This document shows positions 1 to 7,138 of a DNA stretch of 33,494 bases, one piece after another; the stretch's first letter is position 1, and each line of letters opens with the position of its first letter. The notes below the pieces were generated by a model. That model was not told where the DNA came from, ran no database searches, and saw only the letters and a program-made list of their open reading frames with translations. Both the position numbers and the translations under genes were made by a program. The stretch is from positions 1 through 33,494 of the forward strand of contig JAGCPH010000032.1 of NCBI GenBank assembly GCA_017645275.1, written 5' to 3'. The stretch is from Bacteroidales bacterium. GTDB lineage: Bacteria > Bacteroidota > Bacteroidia > Bacteroidales > F082.

Positions 1-1
1 C

Positions 2-112
2 AGCTACTGGCCATGGAAGTTCCTCAACATGAAGCTTGATTACAGCTATATCAAGCCTGAAGCAGGCAAAGAATCACACCGCATTGTTGCGATGATAAAT
101 TACAAATTCTAA
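2..112 (+). CDS. C-terminal end of an outer-membrane beta-barrel/porin-like protein (partial)
   Basis: The frame is open from the left edge and stops at TAA (110-112). It gives 36 residues that begin SYWPWKFLNM and end in MINYKF. Alternating polar and aromatic residues with a terminal Phe are typical of the last beta strands of outer-membrane barrels, where the final aromatic residue is the BAM recognition signal. The gene begins outside the window, so the family cannot be fixed. A porin is plausible because the next gene encodes an anion transporter. No terminator or clear promoter lies in the 46-bp gap before the next gene, so co-transcription is possible. Confidence 0.6.
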   Translation, partial: SYWPWKFLNMKLDYSYIKPEAGKESHRIVAMINYKF

Positions 113-158
113 ATTTAAGATTTAAAGATTCAAAATTTAAAATTTAAGATTTAAAATT
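113..158. repeat. Degenerate 7-bp tandem repeat before the yeiH-like gene
   Basis: The whole spacer consists of about six imperfect heptads such as AAGATTT, AAAGATT, TAAAATT and TAAGATT. It ends two bases before the ATG at 159. Similar heptad tracts lie before cysN and cysH. Confidence 0.6.
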
Positions 159-1496
159 ATGGCAAAATCTGATTTATTGAAAAAAGAAGACTGGCTGGCG
201 GTGTGGATTGGATTCATCGTCATCGCTATAGCCTGCGTGTCGGTTTTGACCGGCTGGTTCGACTTCTCGGCCATGAAATTCGGCACATGGCACTGGTGGG
301 AGAACGTCGAGGAGAAGAAATCGCTCGCCTCACAGTTCGGTGACGGCTCTTTCTGGATTAAATTGCTTCGCACCTTCCTGGTGACAGGCATTTTGTTTGG
401 CATCGGCATCAAGCTGCAGGGCGAGAAACTCAGCAAGTTCATCCCTGCTTACCTTGTTTTGTTCGTCATCTGCATACTTGTCAGGATGATAAGCGCCGAA
501 TTCACACTCAAGATGTACCTCGAGTGGGCATTCTGGGCCTTGCTCATCGGCCTGTTGATATCAAACACTGTAGGCACTCCTGAATGGCTGAAACCAGCAA
601 TACGCACTGAGTTTTACATCAAGACCGGCTTGGTCATCATGGGATTCTCGGTGTTGTTCAGCAACATCTATAAATTTGCCGGTTACGGTCTCGGCATCGC
701 TTGGATTGTGACACCTATCGTCATCATCTTCATGTGGTGGTTTGGCACCAAAGTGTTGAAGATCGGCAACAAACCATTGGTCATAACTCTTGCATCGGCC
801 ACTTCGGTATGCGGAACTAGCGCCGCCATCGCCACTGGAGCCGCTGCGAAGGCAAAGAAAGAAGACCTCTCATTGGCAATATCAATCTCTATCATCTTTA
901 CCATTCTGATGATGGTGTTTGAGCCTATGATCATCCGCTGGGCAGGCATGAACCAGATGATGGGCGGCGCGCTCATCGGAGGCACTGTCGACTCGACAGG
1001 CGCTGTGGTCCTGGCAGGTAGCGCCCTCGGCGAGGAAGCCGAGCAGGTGGCATCGTTGGTGAAGATGATCCAGAACATCCTCATCGGTTTCATCGCCTTC
1101 TTCGTGGCAGTATTCTTCGCCTTGAAGGTCGACAAGACTGGCGACAAGAGCGTGGGCGCAGGCGAGATCTGGACACGTTTCCCGAAGTTCATCATCGGTT
1201 TCTTCGTGGCATCACTGGTGGCATCGTTCATAGTGCTGCCGGCGACAAGCGGCGCTGAGGTGAAGGCCATCAACGGGGTGCTCGACCAGTACAAGAACTG
1301 GGCTTTCGTGCTCGCTTTCACCAGCATCGGACTTGACACCAACTTCAAGACTCTCTTCAAGCAGATGCAGGGTGGCAAGGTGCTGTGGCTGTACATCGTC
1401 GGACAGCTGTTCAACATCGCTCTCACATTGTTTGCGGTGTGGTTCCTGCTCTCGGGCGTGGTGTTTGACGTTCCGAACCTCGACATGTTCAAATAA
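159..1496 (+). CDS. YeiH/UPF0324-family putative sulfate exporter
   Basis: This 445-residue polytopic membrane protein has about ten or more hydrophobic segments. It carries conserved-looking family stretches such as TSVCGTSAAIATG near residues 215-228 and GGTVDSTGAVVLAG near residues 275-288. The match to the YeiH/UPF0324 family (PF03601) is by recall. Members are called putative sulfate exporters because some are tied to sulfonate metabolism, but transport is rarely proven. It is longer than E. coli YeiH (about 350 residues), with extra N-terminal helices. The next gene starts directly after its TAA, which implies coupled expression. The cysDNH genes 5 kb downstream support a sulfur-oxyanion role. 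The direction of transport is unknown. Confidence 0.8.
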   Translation: MAKSDLLKKEDWLAVWIGFIVIAIACVSVLTGWFDFSAMKFGTWHWWENVEEKKSLASQFGDGSFWIKLLRTFLVTGILFGIGIKLQGEKLSKFIPAYLVLFVICILVRMISAEFTLKMYLEWAFWALLIGLLISNTVGTPEWLKPAIRTEFYIKTGLVIMGFSVLFSNIYKFAGYGLGIAWIVTPIVIIFMWWFGTKVLKIGNKPLVITLASATSVCGTSAAIATGAAAKAKKEDLSLAISISIIFTILMMVFEPMIIRWAGMNQMMGGALIGGTVDSTGAVVLAGSALGEEAEQVASLVKMIQNILIGFIAFFVAVFFALKVDKTGDKSVGAGEIWTRFPKFIIGFFVASLVASFIVLPATSGAEVKAINGVLDQYKNWAFVLAFTSIGLDTNFKTLFKQMQGGKVLWLYIVGQLFNIALTLFAVWFLLSGVVFDVPNLDMFK

Positions 1497-1784
1497 ATGA
1501 GCAGAAATAACACATTTTTCAAGGTGATTACCATCGTCGTGGTGGTAGTCACCTTGGCTTTGGCAGGCTGGATCATGGCCAACAGGTCCGGCCTTGTGGA
1601 AGGCTACGACTTCGGTGCCGGAGCATATTATTATGCCGACATTCCCACTGAACAATACTCCGAGATCGTCAACGAGGACGCCTACCAGCCCACGACACCC
1701 AAGTGGGTTTATTATGTTTTTTTCTTTGCCTGGGGCTGGCTGATGTGGCGTTTGTGGCTATGGATCGACAGCCGAAAAAAATAA
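1497..1784 (+). CDS. Small two-helix membrane protein paired with the YeiH-like transporter
   Basis: This is a 95-residue protein of unrecognised family. Helix 1 is at about residues 8-27 (VITIVVVVVTLALAGWIMA). A polar loop rich in Tyr, Asp and Glu spans residues 30-67. Helix 2 is at about residues 69-88 and is very aromatic (VYYVFFFAWGWLMWRLWLWI), followed by a basic tail. The ATG abuts the TAA of the preceding gene with no spacer, so translation is probably coupled and 1:1 association with the transporter is plausible. The function is not known. It could be an accessory subunit or assembly factor. Confidence 0.65.
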   Translation: MSRNNTFFKVITIVVVVVTLALAGWIMANRSGLVEGYDFGAGAYYYADIPTEQYSEIVNEDAYQPTTPKWVYYVFFFAWGWLMWRLWLWIDSRKK

Positions 1785-1820
1785 ATTTTCGAAAAAGTGT
1801 GGATGTATTGAAAAATGTTG

Positions 1821-1828
1821 TATTTTTG
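1821..1828 (+). promoter_or_regulatory. Bacteroidota -7 box for tRNA-Cys
   Basis: TATTTTTG fits TAnnTTTG and lies 14 bp before the tRNA. No clear -33 TTTG is seen at the expected distance. Confidence 0.5.
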
Positions 1829-1842
1829 CAGTCCGAAAACAA

Positions 1843-1913
1843 GGTATCATGGCCGAGTGGCTAGGCGAAGGTCTGCAAAACCTTTTACGGCGGTTCGATT
1901 CCGTCTGGTACCT
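1843..1913 (+). tRNA. tRNA-Cys (anticodon GCA)
   Basis: The 7-bp acceptor stem pairs GGTATCA (1843-1849) with TGGTACC (1906-1912, one G-T pair), with discriminator T at 1913. The anticodon stem AAGGT/ACCTT (1868-1872, 1880-1884) closes the loop CTGCAAA, so the anticodon is GCA at 1875-1877. The T loop GGTTCGATTCC is present. CCA is not encoded. It is a single gene with its own promoter box and terminator, placed between two sulfur-related gene blocks. Confidence 0.95.
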
Positions 1914-1924
1914 CAAAACTATAG

Positions 1925-1953
1925 CGCTGACTCTCAATGAGTTAGCGTTTTTT
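1925..1953 (+). terminator. Rho-independent terminator after tRNA-Cys
   Basis: A nine-pair stem CGCTGACTC/GAGTTAGCG (one wobble) with a 5-nt loop is followed by six T. It overlaps the 3' end of the convergent AraC-type gene. Confidence 0.8.
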
Positions 1954-2469
1954 GTTTATATTCCGGAAATGTGTCGGGGTGATGCCCATTTCTTTCTTGA
2001 AGGCCGCGTGAAACACCTGGCGGTTGCTGTAGCCGCACATCTCACCAATGGCCTCGATTTTATAGCTTGCATACTGATCGTCGCTCATCAGCTGAATCGC
2101 CTCACGAACACGATAACGGTTCAAAAACGTCGCGAAATTCTGATGAAGACAGTTGTTGATGACATGCGACAGTGTAGCCTTATTGGTGCCGACACTTTTA
2201 GCCAAACTCTGCATATCCAAGTCAGAATGCAGATAGAGCTTGTCTTTTTCCATAGATTGCTGAATGTACTTCAGCAAAGTACGCTCTTGATCGTTTGTTA
2301 TGGTAGCCTCATCGTATGATACCTTCTCCACCAGCTCATCTTTCGTTTTTTCTTCTCGGAGACTTTTTCTTATCATCATATGATAGACCCTACGGATATG
2401 CGTTAGAACTATCAACAAGGAGATATTCAACGCAATTGAAAGTATTAATATGATATACGCTATTTTCAT
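1942..2469 (-). CDS. Membrane-anchored AraC-family transcription regulator
   Basis: This is a 175-residue protein. Residues 4-27 form a hydrophobic helix (IAYIILILSIALNISLLIVL), then a short charged linker, then an AraC-type DNA-binding domain at about residues 72-172. The first helix-turn-helix is at MQSLAKSVGTNKATLSHVIN, and the second is preceded by IEAIGEMCGYSNRQVFHAAFKKEMGITP, which fits the AraC signature. No ligand-binding domain is present. The geometry (one membrane anchor plus HTH) would tether the DNA-binding domain to the inner membrane. It is convergent with the tRNA and divergent from the pstS-like gene, so it is a candidate regulator of the sulfur operon. The ATG at 2469 is the first possible start and lies only 5 bp from a -7 box. 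Confidence 0.8.
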   Translation of the reverse strand: MKIAYIILILSIALNISLLIVLTHIRRVYHMMIRKSLREEKTKDELVEKVSYDEATITNDQERTLLKYIQQSMEKDKLYLHSDLDMQSLAKSVGTNKATLSHVINNCLHQNFATFLNRYRVREAIQLMSDDQYASYKIEAIGEMCGYSNRQVFHAAFKKEMGITPTHFRNINKKR

Positions 2470-2474
2470 GTATG

Positions 2475-2482
2475 CAAAAATA
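2475..2482 (-). promoter_or_regulatory. Candidate -7 box of the AraC-type gene
   Basis: Reads TATTTTTG on the minus strand, 5 bp before the ATG. If used, the mRNA would have almost no leader. No good -33 box is seen. Confidence 0.35.
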
Positions 2483-2611
2483 ATAAATTACATCGTTCTT
2501 TCCATTTTTTGTCGATGCTGGATGTGTTTTTTTGACTTTTTATTACAATGTCATAGAAAATCATTACACGTTTTTTTCAAAATCTTACACTCTTTTGGTT
2601 TTTCGTTACAG

Positions 2612-2639
2612 CTTGTTTTTAGGCGTATATCTACTTTTG
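2612..2639 (+). promoter_or_regulatory. Candidate promoter of the transporter-cysDNH operon
   Basis: TACTTTTG (2632-2639) matches TAnnTTTG. An imperfect -33 element CTTG lies at 2612-2615, 16 bp upstream, which is somewhat shorter than the usual 19-21 bp. The distance to the ATG at 2668 is 28 bp. The upstream 2470-2611 stretch is T-rich with no other feature that I can identify. Confidence 0.5.
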
Positions 2640-2667
2640 TACCGTTTTTATAAAAATCCTTAAACAT

Positions 2668-3663
2668 ATGAAAAAAACATTATCATTCTTTTTGAAAACC
2701 ATAGTCTGCCTTTTTATTTTTGGCGGTCTGGTATTGTCGATGTCATCTTGCGGTGACAGTAGTCCAAAAGCCACAAAGTCCGCCGACGGGAAGCTTAGTG
2801 GCAGCATCACCATCTCGGGCGCTTTCGCGTTGTATCCGCTGGCAGTAAAATGGTCAGAAGAATTTCAGAAGCTGAATCCTAATGTGCGTATCGACTTGTC
2901 GGCGGGAGGTGCAGGAAAGGGCATGACCGACGTGCTCGCCAATGTTGTGGATTTGGGAATGGTTTCGCGAGAGGTGTACGCCCCTGAATTGGAGAAAGGC
3001 GCCTTGCCATTTGCCTCAGCCAAAGATGCGGTGGTAATCACCATCAACGCTGACAACCCATTGGCACAAGAACTGATGAAATATGGCATCTCCAAAGAAA
3101 CCGCCACCAAGATATGGATTACCGGCGAATACACCACTTGGGGACAAGTACTCGGCACCGACAACAAGACTCCGATACATGTCTACACCCGTTCCGACGC
3201 TTGCGGTGCTGCTGAGACATTTGCAATGTGGATGGACAAGAAGCAGGAAGACCTTCTGGGTACAGCGGTATTCGGCGATCCCGGACTGGCATCTGCCATA
3301 CAAGCCGACAAACTTGGCATCGGGTTTAACAATATCGGTTATGCTTACGATGAAAAAAGCAGAAAACCTAATATAGGACTGCTGGTTTGCCCTGTTGACA
3401 GCAACAACGACGATGTTATCGATACCGAAGAATATTTCTACGATACCAAAGACGATTTCATAGCTGCTGTCGCTGCCGATAAGTATCCTTCACCACCAGC
3501 GAGAGACCTCTATCTGGTGAGCCATGGCGTGCCTACCAATGTCGCTGTGGTAGAGTTTTTAAGATTCGTGCTTACCGACGGTCAACAGTACAACGTGCCA
3601 GTAGGATATATAAGCTTGAGCGAAGACAAGCTTCAGAAAGGTCTGGATTTATTAAACAATTGA
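2668..3663 (+). CDS. PstS-like substrate-binding lipoprotein of an oxyanion ABC importer
   Basis: This 331-residue protein has a lipoprotein signal ending at Cys28 (SMSSC). The mature part is a PBP_like_2-type binding protein: ISGAFALYPLAVKWSEEF near residues 48-65, the SAGGAGKG loop (78-85), DLGMVSREV (95-103) and YTRSDACGAA (173-182). These positions correspond to the anion-binding loops of PstS. In E. coli PstS the equivalent loops read DFGASD and RSDGSGT. Here the aspartate that accepts the phosphate proton appears to be Ser100, and S-G-T is C-G-A (179-181). Residues 244-255 match an EF-hand loop (D244, N246, D248, I251, D252, E255). It is first in the operon with permeases, ATPase and cysDNH. 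Sulfate is my inferred ligand. Phosphate remains possible because many PstS relatives share the SR variant. Confidence 0.8.
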   Translation: MKKTLSFFLKTIVCLFIFGGLVLSMSSCGDSSPKATKSADGKLSGSITISGAFALYPLAVKWSEEFQKLNPNVRIDLSAGGAGKGMTDVLANVVDLGMVSREVYAPELEKGALPFASAKDAVVITINADNPLAQELMKYGISKETATKIWITGEYTTWGQVLGTDNKTPIHVYTRSDACGAAETFAMWMDKKQEDLLGTAVFGDPGLASAIQADKLGIGFNNIGYAYDEKSRKPNIGLLVCPVDSNNDDVIDTEEYFYDTKDDFIAAVAADKYPSPPARDLYLVSHGVPTNVAVVEFLRFVLTDGQQYNVPVGYISLSEDKLQKGLDLLNN

Positions 3664-3664
3664 T

Positions 3665-4558
3665 ATGCGTAAATCCAGAATCATAAAAGACAAGGTAGCG
3701 CATGGTACCATGTTTGCCCTCACCATCATTGCCATATTGATGGTGGTGGTCATCGCCATAGGTCTATATCTCAAATCGGCACCTGTATTGGAAAACAAGT
3801 CGCTGTGGTCGCTGCTGTTTTCATCGGAATGGCGACCGATGAAAGGCGAGTTCGGCTTCCTGCCGTTCATCATGGGTACGATATGGGTGACCATTCTTGC
3901 CATCCTGATAGCTTTGCCTATTTCATTACTCACAGCGATATATCTTACCGAATATTCAAAACCTGTGGTCAGGAAATTCGTGTTTCCGGCATTGGACATT
4001 TTGGCGGCTCTGCCTTCTGTCATATATGGTGTGTGGGGTGTCCTGGTTATTGTGCCATGGATCTCACAACACGTGGCTCCTCATTTTGTGGAGTTCTCGA
4101 CAGGTTACACAGTGCTCGCTGCCGGCATCGTTTTGGGTGTTATGGTGATTCCTTTGTTGGTGAGTCTTTTCATTGAAGTTTTCTCCAGTGTGCCTACCGA
4201 TTTGCGTGAGGCTTCGCTGGCATTGGGTGCCACACGATGGCAGACCACCAAGAAGGTTGTGATACGCAAAACTCTGCCAGGAATCCTTGCTTCCACCGTA
4301 CTTGCCATTTCACGAGCCATGGGCGAGACCATCGCTGTGTTGATGGTATGCGGCTGTGTCATTGGCATTCCCAAAGGTATTTTGGATGCCTGCTACCCTA
4401 TTCCGGCTCTCATCGCCAACAACTATGGCGAGATGTTGTCTATGCCGTTCTACGAGTCGGCTCTTATGTTTGCAGCCTTGATATTGTTTGTTGTAGTGCT
4501 GGTTTTCAACCTCTTGTCACGAATCGTTCTTTATCGTTTGGAAAACGCAGAAAAATAA
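3665..4558 (+). CDS. PstC-like ABC transporter permease
   Basis: This 297-residue inner-membrane protein has six hydrophobic segments. The permease EAA loop is at LREASLALGATRWQTTKKVVIRKTLPGI, near residues 180-207, followed by the helix ASTVLAISRAMGETIAVLMV, which is typical of PstC/PstA permeases. It starts 1 bp after the TGA of the binding-protein gene and ends 6 bp before the next permease gene. It should form a heterodimeric channel with that permease. The permease family is clear, but substrate specificity cannot be read from the sequence. Confidence 0.85.
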   Translation: MRKSRIIKDKVAHGTMFALTIIAILMVVVIAIGLYLKSAPVLENKSLWSLLFSSEWRPMKGEFGFLPFIMGTIWVTILAILIALPISLLTAIYLTEYSKPVVRKFVFPALDILAALPSVIYGVWGVLVIVPWISQHVAPHFVEFSTGYTVLAAGIVLGVMVIPLLVSLFIEVFSSVPTDLREASLALGATRWQTTKKVVIRKTLPGILASTVLAISRAMGETIAVLMVCGCVIGIPKGILDACYPIPALIANNYGEMLSMPFYESALMFAALILFVVVLVFNLLSRIVLYRLENAEK

Positions 4559-4564
4559 CAGATT

Positions 4565-5419
4565 ATGAGTATAGCTAGAAAGAAGAGATTTATAGAGACC
4601 GTCGCCAAGATTTTCATGTGGGCTGCCATGTTCATCGTCTTTGGCTTCGTAATCAGTGTGCTTTGGACCATCTTTTCCAAAGGTTGTAAGGCTATGAGCT
4701 GGGACATGATTACCAAGCTCCCTGGAGGTGGTTTCTACATCGGCAAGGAAGGCGGCTTCCTAAATGCCATCGTAGGTTCGCTTTACATCGTAGGTGCTTC
4801 GACTGTTTTGGGATTGCTGATATCAATTCCAGTGGTGTTTTTTCTGAATGTTTATCTGACAAAAGACTCCAAACTTGCCTATGTTGCACGTATGGCGTTT
4901 GATGTGCTGTTCGGTGTGCCTTCCATTGTTTATGGCGCATTCGGCTTCACCATTATGATATATTTCGGCTTGAGGACCTCGTTGTTAGGCGGTATTATTG
5001 TCATTACCTTGCTTATCATCCCGATTTTCATCCGTACCATGGATGAGGCGACACGAAACTTCCCACGTGACATTCTGGATGCGAGTTTTGCGTTAGGTGC
5101 CACACGTTGGGAGACCTTGAAGGTGGTGGTTCGTCAGATAGCGCCGGGCATCGCCACAGCCACATTGTTGTCGATTGGCCGCGCCATCGGCGATGCTGCC
5201 AGCGTGATGTTTGCGGCAGGCTATACCGATAGCATCCCGACATCGCTGTCACAGCCAGCTGCCACACTGCCTCTGGCGGTGTTCTTTCAGCTCAGCAGCC
5301 CCATCCCCGAGGTTGTTGACCGTGCCTACGCAGCCGCTCTTGTACTTACCATCATAGTGTTTGTGCTGAGTATATGCGGACGTTTTATAACTAATAGATT
5401 CTCGAAAAATAAAGTCTGA
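4565..5419 (+). CDS. PstA-like ABC transporter permease
   Basis: This is a 284-residue protein with about six membrane helices. The EAA loop is at ILDASFALGATRWETLKVVVRQIAPGI, near residues 169-195, and is followed by ATLLSIGRAIGDAASVMFAAG. PstA proteins normally have GETAP/GDTAP at this point, so GDAAS is a mild deviation. It is the second permease of the importer, 3 bp ahead of the ATPase gene. Confidence 0.85.
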   Translation: MSIARKKRFIETVAKIFMWAAMFIVFGFVISVLWTIFSKGCKAMSWDMITKLPGGGFYIGKEGGFLNAIVGSLYIVGASTVLGLLISIPVVFFLNVYLTKDSKLAYVARMAFDVLFGVPSIVYGAFGFTIMIYFGLRTSLLGGIIVITLLIIPIFIRTMDEATRNFPRDILDASFALGATRWETLKVVVRQIAPGIATATLLSIGRAIGDAASVMFAAGYTDSIPTSLSQPAATLPLAVFFQLSSPIPEVVDRAYAAALVLTIIVFVLSICGRFITNRFSKNKV

Positions 5420-5422
5420 AAA

Positions 5423-6172
5423 ATGATAGAAATAAAAAACCTCAACATTCACATCAAAGATAACCACATTCTTAAAGATGTGAACGTAACGTTTCCTGAA
5501 AAGCAGATCACCTGCATCATCGGTCCGTCGGGATGCGGCAAGACCACTCTGTTGCGTACGCTCAACCGTCTGATTGACTCGGTGGAAGGCGTTCGCATGG
5601 ATGGTCAGGTGCTGGTCGACGGTCAGGATATCATACATAGCGGGGCGGAAATCACCGAGCTACGGCGTAAAATCGGACTCGTGAGCCAGCGTCCTTGTCC
5701 GCTTCCGATGTCGATTTTCGACAACGTGGCATACGGTTGCCGTATTAACAAGATGTTCAAGAATCGGCGGCAGCTGATTTATCATGTGCAAAAGAATCTC
5801 AAGGCAGTCGGACTGCTGGAAGAGGTGAAAGGTCGCATCAGGACTCCCGCGGCGCGACTCTCAATTGGACAACAGCAACGACTTTGTCTCGCCCGTTCGT
5901 TGGCGGTTCAGCCCGATTACATCCTCGCTGACGAGGCCACCAGCGCATTGGATCCGATATCAGCCAAAACGGTGGAAGATCTTTTCGTGAAGTTAAAAGC
6001 AGACTACTCCATCATTATGGTGACGCATACCTTGCGACAGGCGCTACGCATTGCCGACAACGTGGTGTTCATGTACCTCGGCGAAGTCGTTGAAACAGGC
6101 CCGGCAAATCAGGTGTTTAATAATCCGCAGCATGAGCTGACACAAAAATATCTTACTGGTGCATTCAGTTAA
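5423..6172 (+). CDS. PstB-like ABC transporter ATP-binding protein
   Basis: This is a 249-residue cytoplasmic ATPase. Walker A is GPSGCGKTT (residues 34-42), the Q loop is at VSQRPCPLPMSIFDNVAYG, the signature is LSIGQQQRLCLARSLA, Walker B is YILADEATSALDP, and the switch His is in MVTHTL. The overall length and the P-MSI-F-DNVAYG segment are PstB-like. The D loop reads DEATSALDP where PstB commonly has DEPCSALDP. It lies 3 bp after the permease and 18 bp before cysD. No phoU follows, unlike classical pst operons. Confidence 0.85.
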   Translation: MIEIKNLNIHIKDNHILKDVNVTFPEKQITCIIGPSGCGKTTLLRTLNRLIDSVEGVRMDGQVLVDGQDIIHSGAEITELRRKIGLVSQRPCPLPMSIFDNVAYGCRINKMFKNRRQLIYHVQKNLKAVGLLEEVKGRIRTPAARLSIGQQQRLCLARSLAVQPDYILADEATSALDPISAKTVEDLFVKLKADYSIIMVTHTLRQALRIADNVVFMYLGEVVETGPANQVFNNPQHELTQKYLTGAFS

Positions 6173-6190
6173 TTTTTAAAACTTAAAAAC

Positions 6191-7090
6191 ATGTTTAGGC
6201 TTACCCATTTAAAAGAATTAGAATCAGAGTCAATATATGTGTTGCGTGAGGTTGCGGCACAATTTGAGCGCCCTGCCATACTGTTTTCAGGCGGCAAAGA
6301 CTCGATAGTTGTCACTTATCTGGCATACAAGGCGTTTTATCCGGCGAAAATACCGTTCCCGCTGTTGCATATCGACACAGGACATAACTTTCAGGAGACA
6401 CTCGACTATCGCGACGATTTGGTGAAGAAACTTGGCGCACAGCTGGTTGTCGGTTCCGTGCAGGAAAGTATCGACACCGGTCGTGTGAAAGAGGAAAAAG
6501 GTTATAATGCCAGCCGTAACCGCCTGCAAACCACCACTTTGCTGGACACCATCGAGAAATACAAATTCGATGCCTGCATCGGTGGGGCACGCCGTGACGA
6601 AGAAAAGGCCCGCGCCAAAGAGCGCTTTTTCTCACACCGTGACGAGTTCGGGCAATGGAACCCAAAGAACCAGCGACCCGAGTTGTGGAATATATTCAAC
6701 GGACACAAGAACATGGGAGAGCATTTCCGAGTGTTCCCCATCAGCAACTGGACAGAGATGGACGTATGGCAGTATATCTACCAAGAGAACATACCGCTGC
6801 CTTCGCTCTATTTCACACATGAGCGCAAGTGCTTCCTGCGTGACGGACAGTGGCTTGCCGCTGAGCCTTGCATGATGCTGAAGCCAACAGAAGTTGTCGA
6901 GACACGCCGTGTGCGTTGCCGCACCATAGGTGACATCACCTGCACCGGTCTTACCATCTCCGAAGCCAACAGCTTGGAGGACATCATCTCGGAGATTGCC
7001 GCTACTCGTATCACCGAGCGTGGCGGACGTGCTGACGACAAACGCAGCGAGACCGCCATGGAAGACCGAAAGAAAGAAGGATATTTCTAA
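6191..7090 (+). CDS. cysD: Sulfate adenylyltransferase small subunit (ATP sulfurylase)
   Basis: This 299-residue protein has the ATP-pyrophosphatase P-loop SGGKDS at residues 33-38 and HIDTGHNFQETLDYRD at about 60-75. The family stretches GGARRDEEKARAKER and FRVFPISNWTEMDVWQYI follow, and the end KKEGYF is typical of CysD. It makes adenosine phosphosulfate (APS) from ATP and sulfate, with the GTPase CysN driving the reaction. The ATG at 6191 starts the conserved MFRLTHLKELESESIYVLREV block and is 18 bp after the ATPase gene, so the importer and sulfate-activating enzyme appear to share one transcript. Confidence 0.95.
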   Translation: MFRLTHLKELESESIYVLREVAAQFERPAILFSGGKDSIVVTYLAYKAFYPAKIPFPLLHIDTGHNFQETLDYRDDLVKKLGAQLVVGSVQESIDTGRVKEEKGYNASRNRLQTTTLLDTIEKYKFDACIGGARRDEEKARAKERFFSHRDEFGQWNPKNQRPELWNIFNGHKNMGEHFRVFPISNWTEMDVWQYIYQENIPLPSLYFTHERKCFLRDGQWLAAEPCMMLKPTEVVETRRVRCRTIGDITCTGLTISEANSLEDIISEIAATRITERGGRADDKRSETAMEDRKKEGYF

Positions 7091-7092
7091 TA

Positions 7093-7116
7093 GTTTAGAG
7101 TTTAAAGTTTAGAGTT
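7093..7116. repeat. 7-bp tandem repeat between cysD and cysN
   Basis: Three and a half units of GTTTAGA/GTTTAAA fill half of the 48-bp gap. Confidence 0.6.
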
Positions 7117-7138
7117 AATCAACTTTTACTGAAAAGAA

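Noticed and set aside
683-1582. Long minus-strand open frame of 299 codons opposite the yeiH-like gene
   Set aside because: It is a codon-bias shadow: Met-, Thr- and Ser-rich, with no family features, and fully antisense to a convincing membrane protein.
1849-2319. Plus-strand open frame overlapping tRNA-Cys and the AraC-type gene
   Set aside because: It starts inside the tRNA and is antisense to a clear AraC DNA-binding domain.
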